64,000 nucleotides of DNA from Symsagittifera roscoffensis. Its lineage: Eukaryota > Xenacoelomorpha > Acoela > Convolutidae. Every line of letters begins with the position of its first letter. Positions within the stretch are counted from its first letter, which is position 1. The notes below the pieces were generated by a model. That model saw only the letters and a program-made list of their open reading frames with translations, was not told the origin of the DNA and did not search any database. Below are positions 34,534-45,712 of the stretch, piece after piece. A program made the position numbers and the translations under genes. The DNA is taken from NCBI RefSeq assembly GCF_963678635.1, contig NC_087070.1, positions 47,659,467 to 47,723,466 on the forward strand. Reading direction: 5' to 3'.

Positions 34534-36846
34534 ATGGACAATTTTAACTTGGATGAATTGATGGACCTGGCAGAGGCATATGTAGGACCGACGGTAGATG
34601 CGATCTATCGTCGGCTAATGGATCGAGACTTCGCTCTGGAGGACCCAGAGGTAGTCATGTTGCTGAACGCCCTGATAAACATCTTGGGGCATGACAACCG
34701 CGGGGACCGCCCCACGGAAGTCCTATTGATGGCAGCATACGGAAAAAGTGGACTACTATGAGAGTGATGAGACCGCCCGAGCATGAGAGTGATGAGGTGG
34801 AGAAACGGGGCTCTCTCAGGGAGTGACTTGGCGAATGAGTCTGGATTGGGAAGTTCTAGGACTTATCAAGCAGGTGAAATGCCTTTGCCCTCCAAGCCCA
34901 AGCCTGGGTTGACGATAAAGCATCATTAAATGAACAGCGAGTCTGCCTCGTCCGGTTCACCATTGAGAGCAGCTGTGCCACCAAAGAGGGCGAAAGTAGA
35001 ACAAGGGGTTCAAACGAACCGAACCATGCAAGATCTAGATGGGATGAAGGATGAGCTGGAAAGGACCAGGAATGAGCTGGATGAAGTGACTAAGACCATG
35101 CTCATTACGGAGGACGACAGAGACATGTGGAAGAAATTGTTTGAAGACTGCAACAAAAAGCAGGGGGAAGAAATTGAACGCTTGAGGCGGGACCATAAGG
35201 AGCAATCGGAACGGGTGGCATTGACTACAGCCGTGAAAAAAGTGATACCTGCAAGGAGTATTCCTCGTGGGCAGTCCCCGATGGAGCTCTTGACGCCTCG
35301 AGAAATGAGTCAAACGACAGAAACGCGACTCCCAGCTACAACAGGTCGAGTGACGATCCCGGACCCGTGTGATACCTTAGGTGACCCAGTCGTGGAGCAG
35401 ACGATGAGGAAGCTGATAGAGACAGCTGGACGACTAGTAGCCAACAGGAATGCGCCAGGTTTCGGGGTGACTGCACCCTATGGAACGGTTGACGATATGG
35501 GCAGAGTACAGCTCTCCCAAGACGTAATGACCAAAAGGGGAGTTAGCAATGCAACGCTAACAATGGGGAGTTCAAGAGTCCCAGACAGGAAGATACGAAA
35601 GATGCCGGCGAAGAAAGTGTCACGGGTAATGGATGTGCAAAAGAATAATCAGTTGAAGTATAACTTCACCGGAGTTCCGGAGGCGGATCCGAGAGCTTGC
35701 TTCAATCCAGCGACCTGGAACCCGGCAGTAAATTTGCAGCAACCACCACTGGGGACATCACATCTGATACTGGGAGACAGCTTGGTCAGGGTGCTCTCAA
35801 ACTTGAGGACCTCCTTGATCACCACGGTGATGGCTTTCGGAGGCGCGACGATAGCCCAGTTATTTCGGATGGTGGAATTGATGAATCCAGGGAGAATTCC
35901 TAATGTAATGATCCTAGTTGGGACAAATAACATCTCGAGAAGCTCGGATGAGGAGGAAGCACTATGGGAATCAATGATGGTGTGCTTGCTTACCACTCTC
36001 TGGCAGAAGTTCAACTGCGCGGTACTGACCGTTTGCACTGTGCCAATGAACACGAGGACATTGATTGCAACAGGGAGAAGACACAACGAAGGAATGATCA
36101 GGTGGAACAACATCCTGAGGAACCTTGCAAGTCAGAATGCCGGAAGGATGATCCTTATGGATATCGAACACGAACTGAGGGCAATGGATCAGTCCAGGCT
36201 GACCACTGACGGCATTCACTTTGATAGCATAGAAGGACAGGCTTGCTTGAACAGAGTCTACCAAGAGCGATTGGATGAGTTGGAAGTAGAACTCTTTGAC
36301 ACGGGAGTGCTGAAGGAAGAGGGAGTTTCTAACGAACCGACATTTACCACCTTTGTGCCTCCTAACCTGGAAACACGCTTGGGAGCGGTCCCAGCCGTGA
36401 CCATCTATAAGCCGCAAAGCTCCAGCGAACCCGGGCACAGAACAGATGTGCGAGATCGATTGGGAGAAGCGCCCATGAGGAGGACCATCATCCCTAGACG
36501 AAGATTAGGACCTGTCAACTCGACAGCGGAAACGACCAGCGCCTCTAGATCGGATACGAGATCTGAGACAACGAGCACCAGTCGAAAGGAGCGACGTCCA
36601 AACAGGAGCTCTCTAATGTGGTCGAGGCCAATACCTTCTCCATGGCACATATACAAGGATGACCTGATGAAACTGAACCTTCAGACAGTGAGCTTCGCAG
36701 CGGATGCCGTGAGGATGCTGAACGGAGCAAGGCTATCGGTCAGCGGGTTGTACTCGATAACAGGAGTGGACTGGTTGATAGCGGCTGGCATAAACTTCAG
36801 CTCTACAACTGCCTTGAGGTTTGCCGACCTAGAGTTTGCCGTCTAA
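34534..36846 (+). pseudogene. Element B post-pol ORF: coiled coil plus SGNH-like hydrolase domain
   Basis: It has the same N-terminal helix (DNFNLDELMDLAEAYVG, about 34.53 kb), linker and coiled coil (about 34.98-35.2 kb) as in A. The fullest SGNH-like domain in the window follows, about 35.75-36.25 kb. Visible blocks are LILGDSLVR near 35.77 kb (GDS, nucleophile serine), AFGGATI near 35.84 kb (block II Gly), a VGTN block near 35.92 kb (block III Asn), and DGIHFDS near 36.21 kb (block V DxxH). After it come a Ser/Arg-rich linker and a C-terminal region of about 80 residues that I do not recognise. The module is broken at least once overall. Related esterase domains are known in ORF1 of CR1-like LINEs; I know of no standard place for one after gypsy pol. 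Confidence 0.7.
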
Positions 36847-36849
36847 TAA

Positions 36850-39100
36850 CACGATGGACCCAGTGAATGCAAGGCCATTACAAGACGTAAGACTGAATCA
36901 CGATGAGAGTGAACATGAAAGAACCCGAGGAGCTAGAACCCATGAGGAAAATAGACGAAATCAGGAGATTCTCGAACAAAGAACTGAGACTCACTAAGGA
37001 ATCCATGGGAGCACTGCCGAAATCCAATGAATATTGTAGACCAATCAGAAAGAAGTCATACGGTTACGTGTCCGTAGTCATAGGGATGGTGTACAACCCG
37101 TTTCTCAGTGAAGACATACGCGATTGCTTCTTTGATTACGAAAAAGCGGTGTTGCTGAGGTTCTGGACGTCGAGAATTGCAACGATTAGGAGCACTGCTA
37201 TCCCGCAGATCAAACTGTGACTAGTCCTAGAAGAAAAGGTAGCTGCACCTTCCGTGCCAGAATCCGACAAACGACTAGAATTTGGATTGGGATTCTCAGT
37301 TGAATTACTAAGAACGAGCTTGATGGTAGTGTGGGAACTGATGAGACAATTGGACAATTGTGGTGTCCTAGTCCCAACGCTGATTCGATACTACTTGCAA
37401 CACAAGATGAGCAGAGGGAACTAAATGCGGACTGTAACATGCGTGATCTTAATATCATATACAATGTGATGACAACAGTCTCCAAGAGCAACGGGGAAGA
37501 CAAAGTGGAGTTGCCTGGCTGGGGAGCAGAAGACTGGGTAAATCCTGGTAGCTGTCTGGCAGAAGTATGTGGACTGGAGGGTCACGTTTAGCGTTTGTGA
37601 AAGTCCAGATTGCGTGAAAACCCTGGAGAAACAACACAAACAGTTGACAATATTGTTTGGGAACATTGTGATGAAAGCGAAGACGGAAACGGAATTGATC
37701 GAAGGTTGCCATGGAGGAACCGAGGTCAATCTAGTGACTGCACTAGGATTCTACAGTATGTTTGGTTCTTAAGAGTCACTATTGAATCTAGAACAGAAAC
37801 ATGAGATGGTCACGGCCATCAGTGTAGAGGTGTTCCCAGGGGTTTTGCAAACTGAGCAAAAACACATAGGAAAATGAAAGGAAGCGATTGAGGCGGAAAA
37901 GAACATCAGACACAGTGAAACTTATCGCAGACCATCGGAAGCGTGATATCTGGTGGGATCGACGTTAGCTCCAATGTGCAAGAGCAGATACCCAGTGCAT
38001 TTCGTAGCTGTGGATGTGAAAAGTACGAGAATGATCTTGGATCAAGCCTTCTCAATGCCAAAGTGTGTGAGATTAGCGAGAATGTCAGAAAGATCTTATG
38101 AGTTATTGTGCAAGATGTTCTCAGCAGTTCCAGAGAGAACTAAGAAGGAGTTGGAACCGATACTGGGAAAGAATTTCATGGGATACGTCAGTGGGAACTT
38201 CAGCGATTTTGAAAGACAAAAACAGAGAGGATCAACCGTTACGGATTACAATACAGTAGATGAGAATGATGAAGTCCACCGAGTGATGATGGAAGTGGAA
38301 CCACTACTAGAAGCTTCGCGAAAGTGTAACTGGAGGAGCATCATGTTAACGCATGATGAGTTTCCCTGCCATTGCTTGCTGCAAACATGGTGATATTCCG
38401 GGCGTAGTAATCTGGTGTTGATCTGGGACTCTGGAGAGCTGCTCTCCATGGGTATACCAGACTCATCACGGCCCATAGCATAGTTATGATGGCGATACGA
38501 TGGCTGGAAGCTCATGTGAGAGAGAACAATAGACAGGAGGCGCCAACGAGAGAACAATTGCAGAAGTTGGATTGTCTAAAGATTTAGATCTTTTTGAGAC
38601 CATGTGCAAGATTCTGAACATTCCGATGGAAGTAAAAAAGATATGGGCAAAAAGACGACTGATGCCATGGTTTACAGCCAACATGACTGCATGGTTGTAG
38701 GAATATGCCAAAAAGCATATGTCGAAGCACGGCAGAGTGTACAGTGGGTATCAGCTGGACATTGGGGCAGGAGCTTTCAAGCGAGCTTTCGTGACTCATC
38801 GGAATGCAGTTACCACCGCGGTGAAGAGAATTTCCAGGAAAAGTGAACGTAGTGGAAAGGAAAAAGAAGAGATGTTGAAGGAAGATTTCGAGAGAAACGT
38901 GACGTTGTGTCTCCACAACAGCTTCTGCAGGAACAGAGAATCTAACGTATATCCCCTACCTTGCTGTAAACAGAGGGTAGAAGAGCAGAAGTGTTGAAGG
39001 ACTGCTTCCAACAGCGTCAGAATAGCTAACGATGTGTTGCAAGACACAGAAACTGAAAGTGCAGAGTCAATGTCGCAGGAGGAGGAGATGGAGCATTGAC
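36850..39100 (+). pseudogene. Element B third module: unknown protein and cysteine-containing tail (fossil)
   Basis: This is the same unknown protein as at 0.2-1.6 kb: EYCRPIRKKS near 37.03 kb, an NPFLSEDIRDCFFDYE stretch near 37.1 kb, and GYVSGNFSDFERQKQRG near 38.2 kb. A tail protein follows, with AFKRAFVTHRNAVTTAVKR near 38.8 kb and a CCKQRVEEQKC cysteine group near 38.96 kb. No membrane segment or known fold is evident. Both copies in the window are broken. Its presence in two separate copies shows that it belongs to this element family and is not a chance passenger. Confidence 0.65.
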
Positions 39101-39930
39101 AAATGGCCGAAAAACAAGATGCAAAAAGAAAGAAAATTAAGAAGAATTTAGAAGTTTTAGAATTTCTAAACGATGAAAAAAGAAGAAACAAAGAAGTGAC
39201 AAAAGAGAAGAAGTTAAACCCAGAATTGTTTTATGGGTGTGACGAAAACTCAAGTGAGAAACTAAGCAACCAAGTTGTAATTGAAAACTGAAACATTTAG
39301 TTGAGTTTTGAGCATTAAAGAATTTGTTGCATTGATAAATTTGCATTTTGATTTTAGTTAGTGGCTTTAGAGACACTTACTATTTATTTAGAAAAACTTG
39401 AGTAAAGAGTATATTTAAATATTGCAGCCTGCGTGATTGTTTTTAATCAACTAGGAAAATTGATCACTTTGTGGTGACATGAAAGACTTGGATAATCTCT
39501 TGAAGAGGGAGATTGTTTCATTGTTCTTTCTAACCACAGAGTTCCTTAATTTTGATATTCAGGACAATAACAACTAAAATTTCCGAAGGGAAGAAGCATG
39601 GTAGGTTAATTTTAGCTTGTTGGTTGGCAGGACTGTCCTGCAAACTAACACCTTTTAAAACCTAGGAGAACAAGTTTTAAAAAAGGGCATTGACGTTGGA
39701 AGTCAGAAAAAATGTTTTATCTTAAGTCATATCCTCAAGTTGCAGATTACTGAATAAATTTAGAAGGCTATAGTAGTGTAGTATGATGCCATTTATATGC
39801 TGCAGTGAGTCGATTTGACGCGGATAAAAGTAATTTCGTGTATTTTGTAAATTCTGTTCGATGACACTGTACCAATTTTACGAACATTGAGAGATTCAAT
39901 GGGGACATTGACCGGGCTGTGTGGGGAATA
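39101..39930 (+). other. Element B 3' noncoding region
   Basis: It is AT-rich and colinear with A's 32.51-33.33 kb. It keeps the hairpin at about 39621-39650. Its purine-rich end before the LTR is GTGTGGGGAATA. Confidence 0.7.
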
Positions 39931-40840
39931 TGTGACATTCGACCAGAATGGACAAAACTGCAGATTGGATGGATTCGAAATTTTAGCAGCTAACCTTCCG
40001 AATTGACGGTTTTAAGAAATTAACAACGTTATTGGGACGATTAGTCAAACGGTGAAGGTCTAGATATTCTGGTATTTTGAAATTTTAAAAATTCGAAGTG
40101 ATGACGTAATAATTCAGAGAAGCGTCAAAAACGGCCATTTTGGAAGAAAACCAGAATAAAATCAGAACAAAAATAGTTGCGATAGCAATAACTACGAGAA
40201 TTGTGATTGAAAAACGACAACGAATTGCAGAGTTAGCAGAGACCGCTCCGAATTTCAACTATTGTGTCGCTACAATAGTTGCAAGACCGTTCACAACAAC
40301 GGTGAAGGGTAGAAGACAGCCTTCCGGAAGGAAGATAAGGACGTTATTTCCCCGGATTCAGGAATCCAGAGGGGTCTCGGGAGTTGAACTGAAACTCTTT
40401 TATATAAATTTTTAGCTTCCCGGTTATGTCTTGAATTGAATTTAGTTAACATTTGAATTCATTTTGCAAGGATGAGAAGCTAGGAGTTGGGGGAAAGGGT
40501 TGATCCATCTTCGATAGAGATGATGATTTTTATCTACTGAACAAAAACAATAGTAATATAATAAGTAGTAGTAGCCCTGTTTTTAGGAGTGACCTCGTGG
40601 TCTGGGGATACTGAGACCCAGCCATGAGCTCACTAATTTTGCATGTAATTAAGTTAATCTGAGTGTTTTGACCGAAGCCGAAAGCAGTAACGTTTTTGTC
40701 GACCCGATGTTAGAAAGACCACCAAAAGAACTGGCTTTAGTAGAGACTGTGAAAAGCATGTAGAGCTTAGTTTAGACGCTGGCCGGTCGTTTTTTAGTTA
40801 ACTTTATTTTCCGTCGATATGTACTTCCGGGCGAATGTTA
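39931..40840 (+). repeat. Element B 3' LTR
   Basis: It begins TGTGACATTCGACCAGAATG like A's LTRs and ends GCGAATGTTA. It is aligned along its whole length to A's LTR but with many differences, by eye well over a tenth of positions in the first half. This supports B being older than A. Confidence 0.88.
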
Positions 40841-41685
40841 GTTCATGCAATAGGGCCTATTTTTCTTTAACCTCATATGTGACTGAAGTAAGCAACTGTT
40901 ACACTACAATCGCGGGAATGTGGTCGGAAAAGAAGCGCGAAAAATGTTATTTGCAATTTCCAGATATAATATCACACGAGAGTAGAGCTGCCTTATTAAA
41001 AACAGAAAGCAGAGCGATTGCGGATAAGAAGACACAGATTAGAAGTGGACCAGAGTGAACCTTTGGTGGAAAGGTGGACAAGCGAAGTCTCCCAATGGTC
41101 CAGAACCAAAATTTGTTTATAAGAAAATTAAAATATTAATTCAAACGTTTTCGCACTTTTTGTGCATCATCAGGATTAAAAGTTTTTTACAATATAAAAA
41201 TAACGATCAAGGATCCGAAAAATGAGAAACATGTTTAAAAAGGGCTCTAAAACTTTTTAACCAATCAAATTTGAACAACTATAATTACATAATAAATTAC
41301 GTAATCATGAAACTTGTTTCTTGAGCTAAAATTGACGTACCCAAAAATTCTTGAGTTAAACTTGATTACCCATTTGTGCTAGAGTTGCTGGTTAATTTAG
41401 TTACTCCAATTCTAGAGTGTGCCGGCATGTGAGTACCCAATTTAAATTTCTTGAGTGTGTTTTATATTTGTTATGTTGAGGTAGGGGAGTTTTAGGTTGA
41501 TCCATCTGAAATAGTTTCCCTGTATCTTGAGCCAATGTTTTTAGGACCTATTCTTCCTTAACCTCATATGTTACTTAAGTAGGCGACTGTTACATCGTAT
41601 TTTTCTATCGAGTTTCTCGCGATTCTAACTCGACTCCTCTGTTCTATTTACTTCGCATTTTCAGTTGTCGCGAAAAACTTGAGCA
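40841..41685. other. Gap with a pair of diverged direct repeats
   Basis: No gene is convincing here. Segments of about 55 bp at 40846-40903 and 41537-41595 match (CCTATT...TTAACCTCATATGT...GACTGTTACA-like core) in direct orientation, about 690 bp apart. Between them, TTTTCGCACTTTTTGTGCATCATCAGG at about 41149-41175 looks like a dispersed-repeat end. A short open stretch ending at 41058 resembles a last exon (SRAALLKTESRAIADKK) but I cannot name it. Confidence 0.45.
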
Positions 41686-41752
41686 TGTTGTTGTTGTTGT
41701 TGTTGTTGTGAATTTTCAGTAGGATACTGATGGGATGATATCCCCAAAGTTC

Positions 41753-44565
41753 TCAAAATTTTGTCCAGTTATTTCGGCACATGTTGCAGTCACGGAAGAG
41801 GACCCATGTGCACTTGTTTTGTTCTGAGAATTGATCGTCGAAAAACTTCCACATCGTCTGTATCAATCTTCGCTTTAAGCCTCGCATTTCTCGAAATTCA
41901 ATTTTCTGATTTAGTCGGTTTATTAGACGGCACGTCCTGAATGTAAACTCTCCTGTAGCTTTTTCAGTTCTGGTCTTGTTTAGGTTGAACATTTCTTTCG
42001 TTCTTCCTGGATTTTCAATTTTTGCTGGGAGCATAATGTGATCGTTTTCTTCATGCATGAATTTCGCCATCATCAGTAACTCGTTCAGCTGGAGAAACAA
42101 CGCAAGAGGCAGGATGTTTAACAATCTCAGCTGCTCTGTATAGTCAGAATCGTTTCCCGTGATCCATTTTAAGACTTTCTTTTGGAAGCTTTCTAATCTC
42201 CCTAAGTTCTCGAGATATTGCAAATAATTAGACCATACGTTAGAACAGGAAGTATTAAGGATTTGTACAGACCAAGTTTTATGCGCATTTTGACTTTGAA
42301 TTCTAAGTTTCTGCGGATGCAATAGAACGTTTTATTCGCTTTCGACATTCTTGAGTCAATATGGGTTGTCCATGTTAAATGTTTGGACACATGTATTCCT
42401 AGATCCTTTATCACATTCGAGCTTTCCACTGCTGTTTCACAAAGAATGAATTCGTGTTGATTTCCTCTAAATTCGACTTTAAAACATTTGTCCAGTGCCA
42501 GACTCATCTTGTTTTTGTCTACCCAGTTTTCAACGCTTTTTAGGTCCTGCTGGATGTCCTTTGTGTCTACATTCACTGCTAGTAATTTTAGGTCGTCTGC
42601 AAAGATAAATGGGTCACTAAATTTCAATACTTCAGGAAGATCATTTATGAAGATACAGAAAAATAATGGACCAATCAACGATCCTTGTGGTACGCCACTT
42701 GTAATTTCTAAAGTTTCTGATGAGAAATTGTCGGCACGAACAAATTGTTTCCTGTTGCTGAGATAGTCTGCGATTATTTCAAGGAAACAGCCTCCAACTC
42801 CAATGTTGCTCATTTTCTTTAGTAGTTCATAATGTGGGACTTTGTCGAATGCCTTAGAGAAGTCGGTATAGAATGCGATCACATGGTTTTCAGCGTTCTT
42901 GTCATTAGGTTCGTAGATTTCTTTCAAGAAAGATAACATGTTTGTAACAACTGAACGGTTTTTAACAAAACCGTGCTGACTTCTTGTGAGAAATCTAATG
43001 AAATAATCATACAACGCTGGATACATGCATTTTTCCAGGAGTTTACTCATGATATTTAGGAGTGACACCGGCCGGTAGTTTTCCATTAGTCGTTTGTCAC
43101 CTTTCTTGTAAATAGGCGACACAGCCGCAACTTTCCATTTATCTGGTATTTTTCTTACCCTCTTGATGTTGTTAAAAACGCAATGCAAAACTGTGGTCAT
43201 TTCTCTGGCCGTTCGCTGGAAAAAAATTGGTGGGAATCCATCTGGGCCCCGCGATTTTGTTATGTTCAGCTCTGTTATAATTTGGTTCAAATATGTTTTT
43301 GAGATACTGAAGTTACTCAATATCGTGTTTTCGCACTTCATATCACTGAGGTTGAAGCTTGATTTGGGCGAAAAGACAGAGTGAAAATATTCATTCAAAA
43401 AGTTCACTTTTTCTTTGGCTTTAGTAACAGCTATTTCGTCCTTGATCATAGTCTTTGGGAGAGTTTCTGACTTTTTCAGACTGTTAAAGTGTTTGAAAAT
43501 TAAATGTGTGTTAGGAGTGGACATCAAATTTTCCTGATAGTTTACTCTATCTTCCTCTACTGCTTCTTCCACCATTTTATTTAGAGATAGAATGAGATTT
43601 CTGCGGTAGCTTGTAGGTTTCAATTTGTATAATCTAGTTTGTGTTCGCAGTTTGTTCATGAGGTTTGAGGTACTTGGCGTAACCCATGGCGGAAGTGATT
43701 GGCGACGTCTCGTTCTTCTAGGCACATGTTGGTTTACCAAATTTTCCAAATAGTCGTAAAGTTCCTCGCACATTCTGTTGATGTTTGTGTGACATACTGG
43801 TGAGAAAGGCTCACTTAGTATTGATTTCTTGATTACGTTATAGTCCACGCTACCGAAGCTTCGAAAGTTTTCAATAGCGACTTTTACCTCATGGTGAGGA
43901 CATTCAATTAGAATGCTGATTGCTTTGTGGTCGGAGCAATTGTAAATTTTTGAGAAATTTTCGTCAGGAGTCGCATGAATGTGACAATTTTTGAATAATG
44001 TAATGTCTAGGGTGTTTGTTCCACAAGTTGGAAAATCTATTGCCTGCTCGAACTGATGTTGCTCGATTAGTTCAATTATTGAGTTTTCTTCATTTTCCTT
44101 GCTACTATAGTCAATCCAGTTTGCATTTGGAAAATTTACATCTCCGCAAATAATTGTTGCAGTTGATTGATTTGATTTCTCGATTTCATTTAATATTTGT
44201 GCGAAATCGCCTAGACAATAGCGATATTTGCTGCTCGAAGGTGGATTGTAAAAACAGCAGACAATAATTCGCTTATCGTTTATTTGGATGCTGCAAGTTA
44301 AACAACATTCAGGTTGCTTATTTGGCAATAATTTAGATGAAAGTGTTTGTTTCACTGCTATTAGTACTCCACCATGCAAATTTTGATCTTTGGCTGTTTG
44401 TCGTTCTGATCTATAAATACTGTATTCATTTAGCATTAGTTCAGATGATGCAATGTTTTCATTTAACCAAGTCTCGCAGAGACATATTATGTCATAGTTT
44501 GATGTTGCTATAGCATTTGCAAACTTCATTCGTCGTTCGAGATTTATGAGACTTCTTACATTCAT
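41753..44565 (-). CDS. LINE ORF2: endonuclease-reverse transcriptase (one frameshift)
   Basis: The endonuclease part is about the first 230 residues: NVRSL start, CETWL (catalytic Glu), GDVNFPNANW, and SDH near the domain end. The reverse transcriptase follows: GDKRLMENYRPVSLL, FYTDFSKAFDKVPH, SGVPQGSLIGPLFF, and the catalytic FADD. The main frame runs 44565-42202 (787 codons). The C-terminal domain continues in another frame down to 41753, the two overlapping around 42202-42240, so a single frameshift lies near there. This C-terminal part ends in a cysteine group with KCTWVLFRDCNMC, shared with the LINE end at 48.4 kb. The protein nicks target DNA and copies the LINE RNA at the nick. The first ATG lies 27 bp after the ORF1 stop in the same frame. 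Confidence 0.9.
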
Positions 44566-44589
44566 TTGCAGGATGTTGAGAAAGCCTAG

Positions 44590-45489
44590 TCAAGCATCAT
44601 CTGCTTGTTCTGCTTCTATCGTCTCTTTTTTCCCATCATTGAACAGCTCGAAATTCCTGATTTTGATTTTCTCCTTTGGGACTCCTTCGTCTAGAAGTTC
44701 TCTTCGTCTTTTTAAGCATAGGTTTTCCTTCCTCGCATCTTCTTTCGATAATGCTGGCAGAAGGTAAATTTCCTCATCCCGCAGCTCATCTCTTTTTTCG
44801 AAGCTCTCTGCCAGCACCAATCGTGCTTCATGTTCCGTTGACAGAGTTATTAATAAAGTTCTTGACTTGATGCGCTCTTTGCTGAATTTCCCTAGCCTTT
44901 TTATTTCTTCAATTTGTGGTTTAACTCCTAACTTTTTTAGTACCTCATGTACTTTTTCGGTTGTGGGGACAAAATTTTCGCCTTTTGATTTCTCGGGATC
45001 TTCTCTGATCCCCTGTATACGGAAGCTTTTATTGATATTATGATGTATTTCTTGTTTTACTTCTTTTCCAGCTCCTGGTTGAGCTTTCACATCTTTAACA
45101 GGTTTTACACTGAGTACATCTGCATAGCTTTTTTCCAGTTTTTCGCATGTGGTTTTTGTAGCGTTTTCGACTTTTTCATCAACCAATGCCCTCAGCGTTT
45201 TTTCCATATTTTCAAGACGTGCTTGTATTCCCTCACTCTCTTTTTCAATTTTCTCGTTCATTTGCATCATGGTCCTACACTTTATGAAGTTATCTCTTTC
45301 GTTATTAGTTACACATGTGTCGCATAGAAGCATTGCGTTCAAACCCAAGTCTTTTATGCCATTGATGGCGGTGTTAGTAAGACCAGTGCAGGTGCTCTCA
45401 AGATGCATTTGAGCATTGCATGATACACAACTGAAACATCTGTCCCTGGCATTTATGGGTTTTTTGCACGTTTTGCAATTTTTAGTCAT
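44590..45489 (-). CDS. LINE ORF1: PHD-finger nucleic-acid-binding protein
   Basis: The start is chosen at 45489 (MTKNCKTCKK), directly before the zinc finger. The open frame extends up to 45552. The N-terminus has a C4HC3-like zinc finger (CKTC, CFSC, CNAQMH, CDTC spread over about 65 residues), typical of the PHD ORF1 of CR1-like LINEs. A coiled-coil middle (EKIEKESEGIQARLENME) follows, then a compact C-terminal domain beginning near FRIQGIRED, like the RRM/CTD that ends many LINE ORF1 proteins. It would coat the LINE RNA. The frame ends in TGA followed by CTAGGC and is in phase with ORF2. Confidence 0.85.
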   Translation of the reverse strand: MTKNCKTCKKPINARDRCFSCVSCNAQMHLESTCTGLTNTAINGIKDLGLNAMLLCDTCVTNNERDNFIKCRTMMQMNEKIEKESEGIQARLENMEKTLRALVDEKVENATKTTCEKLEKSYADVLSVKPVKDVKAQPGAGKEVKQEIHHNINKSFRIQGIREDPEKSKGENFVPTTEKVHEVLKKLGVKPQIEEIKRLGKFSKERIKSRTLLITLSTEHEARLVLAESFEKRDELRDEEIYLLPALSKEDARKENLCLKRRRELLDEGVPKEKIKIRNFELFNDGKKETIEAEQADDA

Positions 45490-45540
45490 ATTGGTGGATA
45501 CAGAGAGAAGGAGAAAATGGGATAGAGAAAATTTATTTAC

Positions 45541-45704
45541 AATTTGATCCAAGCCTGGACAATTAAGCCCAGTCCCGTCACGAATTGAAATTTAAATTTG
45601 ATCCAAGCCTGGACAATTAAGCCCAGTCCCGTCACGAATTGAAATTTAAATTTGATCCAAGCCTGGACAATTAAGCCCAGTCCCGTCACGAATTGAAATT
45701 TAAA
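45541..45704 (-). repeat. Three 54-bp tandem repeats upstream of LINE ORF1
   Basis: The unit starts TTTGATCCAAGCCTGGACAA on the plus strand, with starts at 45543, 45597 and 45651. The three copies are essentially identical. They lie between the SGNH-like ORF and ORF1, where LINE 5' monomers often hold promoter activity. Confidence 0.9.
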
Positions 45705-45712
45705 CTCACAAT

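Larger units (their letters stand above)
34248..40840 (+). mobile_element. Giant Ty3/gypsy element B, right part (fossil)
   Basis: This continues the spacer interrupted at 16576 and carries B's post-pol module and its 3' LTR. It aligns with A's 30.1-34.25 kb but holds more of the post-pol coding region. It is broken in several places. The right boundary lies at about 40840, two bases short of the LTR end seen in A. Confidence 0.9.

Noticed and set aside
36850-38400. Third module of element B as an envelope gene
   Set aside because: No signal peptide, no membrane anchor and no fusion-peptide-like stretch are visible. Position after pol alone is not enough.
40819-41058. 79-codon ORF as a host last exon
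   Set aside because: Its first half lies in and just past the LTR end. The later part looks weakly coding but has no identifiable relative or partner exon.
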